A stretch of 64,000 nucleotides of DNA from Candidatus Borreliella tachyglossi (GTDB lineage Bacteria; Spirochaetota; Spirochaetia; Borreliales; Borreliaceae), in NCBI RefSeq assembly GCF_003076595.1, contig NZ_CP025785.1:338388-402387 (forward strand), written 5' to 3'. The translations under genes were made by a program, and so were the position numbers. The notes beneath the pieces were generated by a model, which had not been told where the DNA came from, did no database searches, and saw only the letters and a list, made by a program, of their open reading frames with translations. How positions within the stretch are numbered: the first letter of the stretch is position 1; each line of letters opens with the position of its first letter. Shown one piece after another: positions 47,312 to 57,073 of this stretch.

Positions 47312-47605
47312 ATGAACAAAGAGGCACAAGACACATCGGAACACATTATAGAATGCTTTGGAGGTATTGCAAATTTCAAAGAAATATATAAAGATGTTAC
47401 TAGAATAAGAATATTAGTTGATAGCAATTCTTTAGTTAAGAGAGAAAATTTAACAGAAAACAAACACATCATAGGAACAATAAAATCAAACGAATTTACA
47501 GAAATTGTAATGAATTTTGAAATAATTGAAGATGTTTACAATAGCATCCTGTATATGATGAATAATCAAACAGAAAAGGAGGATCCAATTGGATCCTCCT
47601 TTTAA
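47312..47605 (+). CDS. Degenerate PTS EIIB-like domain protein
   Basis: 97 residues. The sequence FGGIANFKEIYKDVTRIRILVDSNSLVKRENL follows the EIIB domain of the glucose family (FGGKENITNLDACITRLRV...). At the position of the phosphorylated cysteine (ACITR) this protein has KDVTR, so Asp28 replaces Cys; the only Cys, residue 15, is in another place. The protein is therefore unlikely to work as a normal phosphocarrier. It is predicted soluble and is translated from a start 6 bases after the aminopeptidase stop. The last codons form a perfect palindrome that also terminates transcription. A regulatory or residual role is possible. Confidence 0.7.
   Translation: MNKEAQDTSEHIIECFGGIANFKEIYKDVTRIRILVDSNSLVKRENLTENKHIIGTIKSNEFTEIVMNFEIIEDVYNSILYMMNNQTEKEDPIGSSF
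47574..47603. terminator. Bidirectional terminator embedded in the EIIB-like coding region
   Basis: The two 15-base halves (47574-47588 and 47589-47603) are exact reverse complements, with AAAA at the left end and TTTT at the right. The plus-strand stop codon (47603-47605) and the gpsA stop codon (47602-47604, minus strand) overlap at its right edge. The hairpin thus serves both convergent genes. Confidence 0.8.
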
Positions 47606-48648
47606 TAATGCGTTATATAATCAATGACAGCCTCATGGGATGACTCTTTATTTAAAATGCTATATACAATATTTACTAAATTGTGATATTTTTCATTAAT
47701 GCCTAAAATTTTTACAAGTGAAGATACTTCCTTAGCCGCAATTACTCCCTCTGGCAGGTAACCAATTTTATGGATATTACTTATTAAATCATCTATATCT
47801 AGAAAATCATCTAAAATATTTTTACTAACAATTTCACGTCCAAATCGTCTATTTCTTCCAAAAATGCTTCGACAAGTAACATCCAAATCTCCAGAGCCAG
47901 CTAAAAATAAAAATGTCTCCACATTGCAAGCACCTAGTTTGAATGCCAAATTTTTAATGTCATTCAAAGAAACCGAAAATAAAAAAGATTCTGTATTATT
48001 TCCTATTGAATTTGGATTTTTCATTTTATACTCATCTAAAATTCCAAATGCAATTGCACATACATTTTTTAAAGCTGAAGCTATCTGCACACCAAGTACA
48101 TCATCACTATAAAATACAGCAATAGAAGTACCACTAAATAAATTAATAAAATCACAAGCATTTAGCTTGTTCTTACTAGCAGCCATAAGTCCCGTAATCA
48201 CACCCAGTCCAACTTCCTCAGCATGGCTTGGTCCAGCAATATAAGTAATGTCATCTTTATATCCATTTAAAACACTCTCTGCAACCTCTACAATTGGACA
48301 AGGCTTCTCATCAATTGTTATAAAACCTTTAGTGAGTATTGCTAACTTTGGTTTCTTAGCCTCCAAAATACTTTTCAAACTCTTAAAAGTTCCCAAAGTA
48401 AATAATGAAGGAGTTGCAATAAAAACATATTCAGATTGACCTACAATATCAAGCAAATCAGAACTTGCCACCAAATTATCTGGCAATTTAATGTCTTTTA
48501 AATACTTGACATTTTCATGATCATTATTAATACTATCTTTAACAGCCTCTTCAAAAGACCATATTAAAACATTATCTTCAAACTTATCAGCCAAAACCTT
48601 AGCAACAGATGTCCCCCAAGCCCCAGCTCCAATTATCGATATTTTCAT
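47602..48648 (-). CDS. gpsA: NAD(P)-dependent glycerol-3-phosphate dehydrogenase
   Basis: 348 residues. N-terminal Rossmann motif ISIIGAGAWGTSVAKVLA, then YIAGPSHAEEVGLG, NVCAIAFGI (with catalytic Lys in LKNVCAIA) and FLAGSGDLDVTCRSIFGRNRRFG are all typical of GpsA. It interconverts dihydroxyacetone phosphate and glycerol-3-phosphate for phospholipid synthesis and, in Borrelia, links to glycerol use. It follows the ClpA-like gene by 16 bases, and its stop overlaps that of the EIIB-like gene. Confidence 0.95.
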   Translation of the reverse strand: MKISIIGAGAWGTSVAKVLADKFEDNVLIWSFEEAVKDSINNDHENVKYLKDIKLPDNLVASSDLLDIVGQSEYVFIATPSLFTLGTFKSLKSILEAKKPKLAILTKGFITIDEKPCPIVEVAESVLNGYKDDITYIAGPSHAEEVGLGVITGLMAASKNKLNACDFINLFSGTSIAVFYSDDVLGVQIASALKNVCAIAFGILDEYKMKNPNSIGNNTESFLFSVSLNDIKNLAFKLGACNVETFLFLAGSGDLDVTCRSIFGRNRRFGREIVSKNILDDFLDIDDLISNIHKIGYLPEGVIAAKEVSSLVKILGINEKYHNLVNIVYSILNKESSHEAVIDYITHY

Positions 48649-48664
48649 AATGCCCCCTTAATAG

Positions 48665-50950
48665 CTATAATAACTCATATTTTATTGTATCCTCTACGTA
48701 AATCCTAATCTTAGTATTTTCGTTATTTTTTTTTAAAATCATTTCATTAACTAATAAACTTCCAATCTCTTTGACTACAATCTTCCCCACACTCTTAATG
48801 CCAAATCCACTTCTATAGGTCTTACTCTTAAAATAATCTAAAATATTTTCTTCAAAAAAAACATCAACCTTTTCATTTCTTAAGATCTTAGCAACACTAT
48901 TAATTTCTTTGAGAATAACCTTTTCAAAATCACTCTCGCTCACAGGTCTAAAGAAAAAAACATGATCTACCAAATCCAAAAATTGAGGAGAAAAACGATT
49001 CTCTATCAAACTTCTGCTATCTACTGTCTCAGATTTAAATCCAATACTACTCAGTTCTCTATGCTCTATATTAATATCTATTATTATTATGCTATCTGTT
49101 AAACTAACACTTCTGCCAAGATTATCATAGAGTTTGCCCGTGTTAAATCCCTCACAAAAAAAATCTATAACCTTTTTGGGTGATTTATCAAAATCTGAGA
49201 GAAAGATAATTGAACTTGAAGATTTGCTCAAGAATTTAAAAAATTTGGTAGGCTCATCATAAGATTCATAGCTATAAATAGGCCCTATTAATCTATTAAC
49301 GCCATCAAAATCGCCATACTCACTAATTCCTAAAGTAAATTTAGGAATTTTAAGCTCTTCTGACAAAATACATAAAAGTTTATGCTTATCAATATTAGAA
49401 GAACTTAAAAAAACAAAAATCCCAAGAGTGTCCTTTTTAAAAAGAAACTTAATTCTTAAAAGCCTTATATTCAATATCAGATCAGACAAAACATTCTCAT
49501 CAATTATCATAGTCTCTCTTATTTTATGCTCTAGATTAACTAGTAAACTATCATCATTTTCATCAATATTAAAAATATTAGAACCAACCAAAGATTTAAC
49601 AAAATCTCTTACATCATTTTCAGTTATAATTTTCTTGTTATTCTCAAGCTTAAAATTAGCCCCAAGCTCATCTAAAAGGTCAAACGCCTTATCGGGAAGA
49701 AATCGATCCTTAATGTACTTACAAGACATAGAAATGAAAGCTCGTATTGCCTCATCTGTGTACTCTACATTATGATGTTTCTCATATTGTTTCTTAGCTC
49801 CTTTTAAAATAAGATAAGTATCCTTAAAACTCGGTTCCCTAACCTCTATACTATGAAACCTTCTTATTAACGCTTTATCTCTTAAGAAAAATTTTTTATA
49901 TTCATACTCAGTAGTAGCACCAATAAACTTCACTTTTCCTAAAGTTAGAATAGGTTTTAACAAATTTGAAATATCAATACTACTAGAAGATGTAGCCCCA
50001 GCACCAACTATCATGTGAATTTCGTCTATAAAGAGAATCACCTTCTTTTTTAAATATAAGAAGTCTAGCAGTTTATTTACCCTATCCTCAAGATCTCCCC
50101 TATATCTAGTACCAGATATAAGTCTGCCAATATCAAGAGAATAAACCTCATAGTCTATTAACTCCTTAGGTGTTTTACCTGTTTTTATCATATAGGCAAG
50201 GCCATAAATTAATATCGTTTTTCCAACTCCAGGTTCTCCAAATAAAATAGGGTTACTTTTATGCTTGCGAAGCATTACTTGAATTAATTTACACAATTCC
50301 TTTTCTCGACCAATTAAGGGATTCTGTTTTAAATTTGGATCTAGGTTGTCGATAACATTTACTAAAAATTCTTCAACAAGATTTTTATCATCTAATGAGT
50401 CATGCTTATGTTCTAATTTAAAATAATCTTCTTCAAAAATCCCAAAACCTCCATCTACTCCATTATAAGAATTACAATTAGAAACTAATTTCTTATTTTC
50501 AATTAAACCCAAACTTAAATCTGAACCTAAGTAATCATAAACTCCAATCATCTTGTCAAAGATAGCTAAATTAAAACCCGATTTTAGCAAAGCATCTAAA
50601 ATTGTATTTTGTCTTTTCCTAATTAATACCCATAATAAATCTTTTTCTTGTAATCTATAAGGTTTTTTATAATGAAAAATTGTATCAATTATTTCTTGAT
50701 ACAATTCATTTATCTTAAAAACATAATCTGAGATATTAGAATCCCTTAAGGGTAGCTTTTTGAAAAACTCCTCTAATATTTTATCAAACCTATAAAAATC
50801 AAGTGTACATAAATCAAGTAATTCTCTAATCTTTTCATCATCGATTAAACTATAAAAAATATGCTCTTCTGTAAAAACAAGATGCTGTCGTCCCATAAAA
50901 AACAGAAATGACTTAAAGAATAAGTTATTTAAAGCTCTTCTGTTATACAT
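48665..50950 (-). CDS. clpA: ClpA-like HSP100 protein with a degenerate second ATPase domain
   Basis: 761 residues, close to E. coli ClpA (758). The N-terminal repeat domain is followed by AAA+ domain D1 (about 205-460) with Walker A GEPGVGKT (238-245), Walker B ILFIDEIH (305-312), and sensor-type segments. In D2 (about 465-760) the expected Walker A is replaced by FVFLSSSNIDKHK, and the Walker B by IIFLSDFDKS, so the second site should not hydrolyse ATP. The tripeptide IGF (635-637) occurs exactly where ClpA carries its ClpP-docking IGL loop. ClpAP unfolds proteins for degradation. This variant may act as a D1-driven unfoldase, still docking ClpP. It sits between tyrS and gpsA. Confidence 0.85.
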   Translation of the reverse strand: MYNRRALNNLFFKSFLFFMGRQHLVFTEEHIFYSLIDDEKIRELLDLCTLDFYRFDKILEEFFKKLPLRDSNISDYVFKINELYQEIIDTIFHYKKPYRLQEKDLLWVLIRKRQNTILDALLKSGFNLAIFDKMIGVYDYLGSDLSLGLIENKKLVSNCNSYNGVDGGFGIFEEDYFKLEHKHDSLDDKNLVEEFLVNVIDNLDPNLKQNPLIGREKELCKLIQVMLRKHKSNPILFGEPGVGKTILIYGLAYMIKTGKTPKELIDYEVYSLDIGRLISGTRYRGDLEDRVNKLLDFLYLKKKVILFIDEIHMIVGAGATSSSSIDISNLLKPILTLGKVKFIGATTEYEYKKFFLRDKALIRRFHSIEVREPSFKDTYLILKGAKKQYEKHHNVEYTDEAIRAFISMSCKYIKDRFLPDKAFDLLDELGANFKLENNKKIITENDVRDFVKSLVGSNIFNIDENDDSLLVNLEHKIRETMIIDENVLSDLILNIRLLRIKFLFKKDTLGIFVFLSSSNIDKHKLLCILSEELKIPKFTLGISEYGDFDGVNRLIGPIYSYESYDEPTKFFKFLSKSSSSIIFLSDFDKSPKKVIDFFCEGFNTGKLYDNLGRSVSLTDSIIIIDINIEHRELSSIGFKSETVDSRSLIENRFSPQFLDLVDHVFFFRPVSESDFEKVILKEINSVAKILRNEKVDVFFEENILDYFKSKTYRSGFGIKSVGKIVVKEIGSLLVNEMILKKNNENTKIRIYVEDTIKYELL

Positions 50951-50961
50951 AGAAACACCAA

Positions 50962-52179
50962 CTACAAAATAATTCTTAAAACTTTTTTCTTACCAACTCT
51001 AAGTTCAATCTCATCATTAGTAAAATTATCCTTAGTAAGGTAATAATCCTGCTCTCCTATTCTCACTTTATCTATATAAACTCCACCTGAATTAATTAAT
51101 CGCCTAGCTTCTGATTTACTAGATACAACTTTTGAAAGAGTCATTAAATCAATCAATAAAATTCCTGGATCTAGACTAGCTAATCCCAATTCAAAAAAAG
51201 GAATGTCAGCTCTATCACCATCCCCCTTAAAAGCTGCCGAGGCTGCCGAGGCTGCCCTTAAGGCTGAATCCTCTCCATGGACAATCTTTGTTATCTCATA
51301 AGCTAAAATTTCTTTTGCTTTGTTTAATAAATTTCCTTTAAAGCTTGAAATATTCTCAATCTCATAATCCTCTAAAAAAGTAAATAGATACAAAAATCTC
51401 TTAACATCACAATCTGAAACATTTCTAAAATATTGGTAAAAATCATAAACACTGTAAATCTTTGAATCAAGATAAACAGCTCCCTGTTCTGATTTGCCCA
51501 TCTTTTTCCCATCACTTCTTTCAATAAGGGGAAACGTTAGTCCAAAAACCTCTTCTCCCAATTTCCTCCTAACTAAATTAACCCCAGATACAATATTACC
51601 CCATTGGTCATCACCCCCAATTTGAAGACTACAATTCTTGGTCTTACTCAGAATATAAAAATCATACGATTGTAAAAGCTGATAATTAAATTCAATAAAT
51701 GAAAGACCAGTATCAAGTCTTCTTTTATAGGTCTCAAAACTTAGCATACGATTAACAGAAAAATGTACTCCAACATCCCTTAGAAACTCAATGTAATTAA
51801 TATTATCAATCCACTCTGCATTATTAAGAACATACCCATGGCTAAAATCTACTATTCTTAACAATTGCCTTTTTATTGCCTTAACATTTTGTTCTATATC
51901 TTCTTTTGATAAAATCTTTCTCATTTCACTCTTACCTGAAGGATCGCCTATTTTTGTAGTTCCACCTCCAACTAAAGCAACTGGAATATGTCCTTGTCTT
52001 TGTAGGTGCACCATTGCCATAAAAGGGATCAAATGTCCAATATGAAGAGACCCAGAAGTAGCATCAACACCTACGTAGAAAACTATTTTTTTTCTCTGCA
52101 TTAAAGCACTTAAAGCTTCTAAATTCGTGCACTGCTTTAAAAATCCCCTTTTCTTTAAAATATCTAAGGCAAGATTCAT
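50962..52179 (-). CDS. tyrS: Tyrosyl-tRNA synthetase
   Basis: 405 residues, class I. The HIGH motif appears as HIGHLIPF, the KMSKS loop as KKMGKSEQ, with FNYQLLQSYDFYIL and QIGGDDQWGNIVSGVNL in the tyrosine-binding region. A C-terminal S4 domain (about 340-405) contains SKSEARRLINSGGVYID. Its ATG overlaps the glyS TGA stop (ATGA), implying coupled translation. Confidence 0.97.
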   Translation of the reverse strand: MNLALDILKKRGFLKQCTNLEALSALMQRKKIVFYVGVDATSGSLHIGHLIPFMAMVHLQRQGHIPVALVGGGTTKIGDPSGKSEMRKILSKEDIEQNVKAIKRQLLRIVDFSHGYVLNNAEWIDNINYIEFLRDVGVHFSVNRMLSFETYKRRLDTGLSFIEFNYQLLQSYDFYILSKTKNCSLQIGGDDQWGNIVSGVNLVRRKLGEEVFGLTFPLIERSDGKKMGKSEQGAVYLDSKIYSVYDFYQYFRNVSDCDVKRFLYLFTFLEDYEIENISSFKGNLLNKAKEILAYEITKIVHGEDSALRAASAASAAFKGDGDRADIPFFELGLASLDPGILLIDLMTLSKVVSSKSEARRLINSGGVYIDKVRIGEQDYYLTKDNFTNDEIELRVGKKKVLRIIL

Positions 52180-53513
52180 TTATTTAAAGCTCTTTTATAA
52201 TTTAAAATTTCCGTTCTAATATATGAATATAATTCATCAAGAGAAATCCTTACCTGAGCCATATTGTCTCTATCTCTTAAAGTAACTGTCCTATTCTCAA
52301 TGGTGTCATAATCTATTGTTACACAATAAGGTGTCCCAATCTCGTCCTGACGTCTATATCTCTTGCCTATCGTGCCACTGTCATCATAAAACATATGAAA
52401 ATCATCACTAAGCTCCATAAAGACTCTTCTCGCAAGCTCAGAGAGTCCGTCTTTCTTTACGAGAGGGAGTATCGCAACCTTATAAGGAGCGAGTTTGGGA
52501 TGCAAACGAAGAACTATTCGCTTATCCCCTCCCTCAAGCTCTTCATGAACATAAGAATCACAAAGAGTCATTAAGACACTCCTTGTAAGCCCAAGAGACG
52601 TCTCAATAATATAGGGAACATACTTCTCACCACTTATTAAATCATGATATTCAAATAACTTGGGCTTACCACAAAACTTTGCATGCTGAGATAAATCATA
52701 ATTACCTCTATTATGAATTCCCTCAAGCTCTTGAAACCCGAACGGAAATTCATACTCAATATCAACTGCAGCCTTGGCATAATGAGCAAGCTCATCTCCT
52801 TTATGATCTTTAAACCGTAACCTATCAGATTTTATTCCAAGAACTTCCACCAAAAAATTCATTCTATTTTGCTTCCAATAATAATACCAATCATCCATCT
52901 GCTTGGGATGTACAAAAAATTGCATCTCCATTTGTTCAAACTCGCAAGTTCTAAATATAAAATTTTTTGTTACTATCTCATTTCTAAATGCCTTACCGAT
53001 CTGAGCTATACCAAAAGGAATCTTAAGCCTCGTAGAATCTAATACATTGCGAAAGTTAACAAAAATACCTTGAGCGGTTTCTGGTCTTAAATAAATTTCA
53101 CTAGCACTATCTTCTGTAGCTCCAATATTAGTTTTAAACATTAAATTAAAATTTCGGGGAGCTGTAAAAGTGCCCATCTCATTACAACTAGGACAACTCC
53201 TAGACAAATCAACCAGATCTGCTCTAAATCTATTCTTGCAATTTTTACAATCAACCAATGGATCTGAAAAGCTCTCAACATGCCCTGAAGCTACCCAAAC
53301 TTCAGGTCGCATAAAAATAGCACTATCCAAGCCTACCACATTTTCATGTAAGTACACCATATTTTTCCACCATTCGTTTTGTATATTTTTCTTAAGCTCA
53401 ACCCCCAAAGGTCCATAATCCCACACCCCTGAAAGGCCTCCATAAACTTCTGATGATTGAAATACAAAACCTTTTCTCTTAGCGAGTGAAATAACATCTT
53501 CTATTCTAATCAT
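52176..53513 (-). CDS. glyS: Glycyl-tRNA synthetase (alpha2, class II)
   Basis: 445 residues of the single-chain type found in eukaryotes and some bacteria. Class II motifs: the motif 2 region FGIAQIGKAFRNEI and FEQMEMQFF; the ETSLGLTRSVL motif 3; a Cys-rich NCKNRFRADLVDLSRSCPSC Zn-binding element typical of this type. It is the usual length for compact bacterial forms. Operon position: behind gltX by 29 bases and overlapping tyrS by 4. Confidence 0.97.
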   Translation of the reverse strand: MIRIEDVISLAKRKGFVFQSSEVYGGLSGVWDYGPLGVELKKNIQNEWWKNMVYLHENVVGLDSAIFMRPEVWVASGHVESFSDPLVDCKNCKNRFRADLVDLSRSCPSCNEMGTFTAPRNFNLMFKTNIGATEDSASEIYLRPETAQGIFVNFRNVLDSTRLKIPFGIAQIGKAFRNEIVTKNFIFRTCEFEQMEMQFFVHPKQMDDWYYYWKQNRMNFLVEVLGIKSDRLRFKDHKGDELAHYAKAAVDIEYEFPFGFQELEGIHNRGNYDLSQHAKFCGKPKLFEYHDLISGEKYVPYIIETSLGLTRSVLMTLCDSYVHEELEGGDKRIVLRLHPKLAPYKVAILPLVKKDGLSELARRVFMELSDDFHMFYDDSGTIGKRYRRQDEIGTPYCVTIDYDTIENRTVTLRDRDNMAQVRISLDELYSYIRTEILNYKRALNK

Positions 53514-53542
53514 ATCAATATCCTTAAAACTTATTACTTATA

Positions 53543-55015
53543 TTATTCATGTCTTTTCAAAAATTCCTGTGCTAAATTTATTCTATTAAAAACCTTAAGT
53601 TTCCCGAGCAATTTCAAAGACTCAAAAAGAGGTGGCGATACCTTACTACCAAGAACGGCAATCCTAATTGGAAGCAAAACTTCACCTATTTTTAGATTAT
53701 TCTCATTAGCAAAATCATGAAAACTTTCTTCGTTCTCAGATAATACTTTTGTTTCAAACCCTTCTAATACTGGTTTAATCTTTTCTAAAATTAAATAAAT
53801 ATCAGTTACTGTTTTCTTTTTACCTAAAAATTCATCTAAATTCCACGTTTGAATATCTTCATAAAAAAACTTAAGCATAGTTACAGCTTCACTAAGCTTT
53901 CTAATTCTCGTCTTTATGAGAGGAATTAAAAGCATTAATTGTTTCTCATCATCAGAATTAATATTCTCTTTAATGTAACCTGCCCTTTGCAAAAATGGAA
54001 CCAAAAGCCCAGCTAATTCATAATCTTCCTTTTCTCTAATATAATGACTATTAAAAAAATCCAATTTACGATAATCAAAAATAGCAGGAGATTTATTTAT
54101 GTTCTCAATACAGAACAATCTTCGAAGTTCATTTTTTGTAAAAAACTCCTTCTTGTCATCATAAGACCATCCAAGTAAAGTAATATAATTAATAATAGCT
54201 TCGGGAAGATATCCATCATCAATAAATTGTCTTAAAGCTGTAGAACCATGCCTCTTACTCAATTTTTGCCCATCGCTACCCATTACCATTGGAAGATGGC
54301 AATAAATAGGAGGTATCCATCCAAAAGCGTTATAAAGAAGCACATGAAGAGGACCTGAAGCAACCCACTCCTGAGCCCGCAAAACATGCGAAACTCTCAT
54401 TAAATGATCATCAACAACATTTGCAAGATGATAAGTTGGGAGTCCATCGGATTTCACAATAACAGGATCCGGATTAATATCCTTATTTGGCCATGTTACT
54501 CTGCCAAGCAATATATCACTAAAACTAGTCTCCCCGTCAAGAGGTATTTTAAATCTAATAACAGGAATGATTCCTAAGCTTACAGCATCCTTAACTTCAT
54601 TCTCACTTAAATTTCTACAATGCCGATCATATCCTGTTGCCATCTTGTTAACAGTTTGAATCTTTCTAATCCGATCTAGTCTCTCAGGTGTACAATAACA
54701 ATAATAAGCATCCCCCGATTCAACTAATTTTTTAGCATATTCATTGTATATCGCGGTTCTCTTTGACTGAATATAAGGTGCATAAGGTCCACCACAAGTA
54801 GGTCCCTCATCAAAATCAATGCCAAGCCATTCCAAGCTCCGATAAAGATCATCTTCTGCTTCTTTAAAATATCTATTCTGATCTGTGTCCTCTACTCTAA
54901 GCAAGAATTTTCCGCCACAGGATTTGGCAAAGAAATAATTAAATAAAGCTGTTCTAATTCCTCCAATGTGCTGCAAACCCGTAGGAGAGGGTGCATATCT
55001 AACTCTTATATTCAA
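53543..55015 (-). CDS. gltX: Glutamyl-tRNA synthetase, presumably non-discriminating
   Basis: 490 residues. The HIGH motif appears as HIGG in [22 protein letters not shown] and the KMSKS as KLSKRHG. The C-terminal domain is the bacterial alpha-helical anticodon-binding cage. Because a GatCAB complex is encoded at 20073-23255 and Borrelia lacks GlnRS, this enzyme is expected to charge both tRNA-Glu and tRNA-Gln; no sequence feature seen here proves this. The start is TTG at 55015 with AGAGG upstream. It lies 12 bases after the membrane protein gene and leads the three synthetase genes. Confidence 0.95.
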   Translation of the reverse strand: MNIRVRYAPSPTGLQHIGGIRTALFNYFFAKSCGGKFLLRVEDTDQNRYFKEAEDDLYRSLEWLGIDFDEGPTCGGPYAPYIQSKRTAIYNEYAKKLVESGDAYYCYCTPERLDRIRKIQTVNKMATGYDRHCRNLSENEVKDAVSLGIIPVIRFKIPLDGETSFSDILLGRVTWPNKDINPDPVIVKSDGLPTYHLANVVDDHLMRVSHVLRAQEWVASGPLHVLLYNAFGWIPPIYCHLPMVMGSDGQKLSKRHGSTALRQFIDDGYLPEAIINYITLLGWSYDDKKEFFTKNELRRLFCIENINKSPAIFDYRKLDFFNSHYIREKEDYELAGLLVPFLQRAGYIKENINSDDEKQLMLLIPLIKTRIRKLSEAVTMLKFFYEDIQTWNLDEFLGKKKTVTDIYLILEKIKPVLEGFETKVLSENEESFHDFANENNLKIGEVLLPIRIAVLGSKVSPPLFESLKLLGKLKVFNRINLAQEFLKRHE

Positions 55016-55027
55016 ACCTAACCTCTT

Positions 55028-55795
55028 TTAACAAAAAATATCCTTTCTTGAACTATCATAAATATAATAAAAAACTACAAAAAATAAATTTGAATTAAGC
55101 AATTTCACATGCTTAATATTTAATCTATTTTTATGTTTAAAATACTGACTTCTAATGTCAAGTCTAGTCTGCTCAATTAAATGGGAATCTAAATTCGATC
55201 TTTGTAAAAGATAATAATAATACATTTTGTAAATAGGATCCCTTGAAAAATATCCTTTTAGGTAATCTATTTCCCTGCTCAATTTTTCATACTCTTTAAA
55301 GGAAATCATACTAAGCGCCACACAATATCTCAACCACATATTTTTGCTATTTGTATACTTGAAAATCAAACTAGCCGCTTTCTCTTTTTCTCTAAAACTA
55401 ATAAGCACAGAATAAAGTTCTACTATCGTCTTATTACTAATTTTATTATCTTTTAGATAAAAATAAATCTCATCAAGACTCTTTTTATCTTGCTTGAGTA
55501 AAACTATCTTTAGCAAAACAGAGATGTCAAATACACTCTTAAGTCGTTTTCTCATTAACTTAAGTTTTAAAAAAATATAGGTATCCTCTACACCATTTAA
55601 TACAAAATATAATCTTGAGTAAAGGAATCTAGAATAAAAAATATTAAAAACAAATACAAAAAAAATAAAAGTTAAAATAATATGAGCATGCAAGTGAAGA
55701 AAGTCTATCACACTTGAGAATTTTAAAATTTCTAGCAAATAAATAAAACATCCAAAAAACATAATATTAAAAATTAAAAGTATTCTATCTATCAT
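55028..55795 (-). CDS. Membrane protein of unknown function (BB0373-like)
   Basis: 255 residues. Two transmembrane helices are near the N-terminus (residues 4-27, ILLIFNIMFFGCFIYLLEIL, and 35-55, HAHIILTFIFFVFVFNIFY). The rest is a basic, helical, tetratricopeptide-like cytoplasmic or extracytoplasmic domain (YSVLISFREKEKAASLIFKY, CVALSMISFKEYEKL). No motif is recognised. It heads the operon 55795-47602 and is divergent from pdeB. Confidence 0.75.
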   Translation of the reverse strand: MIDRILLIFNIMFFGCFIYLLEILKFSSVIDFLHLHAHIILTFIFFVFVFNIFYSRFLYSRLYFVLNGVEDTYIFLKLKLMRKRLKSVFDISVLLKIVLLKQDKKSLDEIYFYLKDNKISNKTIVELYSVLISFREKEKAASLIFKYTNSKNMWLRYCVALSMISFKEYEKLSREIDYLKGYFSRDPIYKMYYYYLLQRSNLDSHLIEQTRLDIRSQYFKHKNRLNIKHVKLLNSNLFFVVFYYIYDSSRKDIFC

Positions 55796-55922
55796 TAAAA
55801 ATCTCTTCTTTAAAGTTTAATTCCAAAATTGAGCTATATAGTTTTATTATACTAAATAGATAGACAATATATAAATAATATGTTATACATGTTTATTAAT
55901 AAGTTTACACCTAAGAGGAAAT

Positions 55923-57062
55923 ATGCAAAGCCTGGACAACTTGGCAAAAGATATAAAACGCTTTTCATATACAATAGATAAAGGATTTCTGGTATGGCCT
56001 GAAAATTCTCTTGTAAGACCTAAAAATATCGAACTCATCGAAAAATGGGATTTAAAAGATGAACTTAATACAGAAATGAACTTCTTTAATGATTCCCTAG
56101 TAGATAGAGGATACAAGCTAGCTAACTTAGATTATAATGATGAGGCTATTTCTAGCTATCACATACTAGTGAGCAATTTAGAAGAGATATATGAAAGTTG
56201 CAAGAGAAATAAAAAAATTTATTACCAAGATGTTCTTCCAACTGCAAAAAAAGTAATCGACTTTTATAAAAAAAATCAAAAAACATTTATAAAATATATG
56301 AAAATTCCTAAATTATTATCCGATTACCATATTGTTCACTCAATAAACACCGCAATATTAACAGTCGCACTTGGCAATGAGATGAATCTAAACAATTATA
56401 AAACAGTTGAACTCTGTACTGTAGCTCTTCTTCACAAAATAGGGTTTTTATTTATACCTTTAAAGATAAGCGGGAAAAGTGACAAATTAAGTGATGAAGA
56501 GTTTGAACTAATTAAAAAGTATCCCATACTTAGCTATAAAATCATCTCGGCAACCAATTTTTCAAAAACCATTTGCTCAACTCTCTTGGCTCACAAAGAA
56601 AATTTAGATGGCTCGGGATATCCTAAAAAAATTAAAAGTGAGCATATTAGCATTGAGGCAAATATAATTGGTGCCGCTAGTGCGTACAGCGCTATTATTC
56701 TAGATAGAGCCTATAAAAAATCCCTAAATTCTGGAGCATCTCTTATTGAGCTCATACAAGATGCTGATAAAAAATTTGACAAAAGGGTTCTAAAGTTAAT
56801 AATCAAGGTGCTCTCTCAATGTCCTCTAGACTTTATTGTTGAACTTAATGATAAATCAATTGCTAAAATAATAAAAATTAATGAAGAGAATCTTAATTTT
56901 CCATATATAAGATACATCATAAAAGATGACAAAGTTATACCTTCAAGCAACAATCAACATTGTATCAAGTCCATACCTCAAACAGAAACGGGAATTAAAA
57001 AAATACTCGGACAACACGAAATAGACTCTCTTGTAAAAAAATACTCTTTAAAAGAAATATAA
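55923..57062 (+). CDS. pdeB: Cyclic-di-GMP phosphodiesterase PdeB (HD-GYP family, variant motif)
   Basis: 379 residues, no membrane segment. The C-terminal two thirds form an HD-GYP domain: H139 in the first helix, then LLHKIG (H171-K172), where the usual HD Asp is Lys, and HKENLDGSGYP (His224, DGSGYP 229-234), the GYP motif being intact. BB0374 is reported to hydrolyse c-di-GMP to pGpG and/or GMP and to affect motility and tick survival. The N-terminal 110 residues are helical. ATG with AGAGG. It heads the operon pdeB-pfs-metK-luxS (11 bases to pfs). Confidence 0.88.
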   Translation: MQSLDNLAKDIKRFSYTIDKGFLVWPENSLVRPKNIELIEKWDLKDELNTEMNFFNDSLVDRGYKLANLDYNDEAISSYHILVSNLEEIYESCKRNKKIYYQDVLPTAKKVIDFYKKNQKTFIKYMKIPKLLSDYHIVHSINTAILTVALGNEMNLNNYKTVELCTVALLHKIGFLFIPLKISGKSDKLSDEEFELIKKYPILSYKIISATNFSKTICSTLLAHKENLDGSGYPKKIKSEHISIEANIIGAASAYSAIILDRAYKKSLNSGASLIELIQDADKKFDKRVLKLIIKVLSQCPLDFIVELNDKSIAKIIKINEENLNFPYIRYIIKDDKVIPSSNNQHCIKSIPQTETGIKKILGQHEIDSLVKKYSLKEI

Positions 57063-57073
57063 AAGGAGAAGGT

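Noticed and set aside
51234..51256. Short tandem repeat GCTGCCGAG in tyrS
   Set aside because: It encodes an Ala/Ser-rich helix (AASAASAAF) and reads as coding sequence; only two to three copies.
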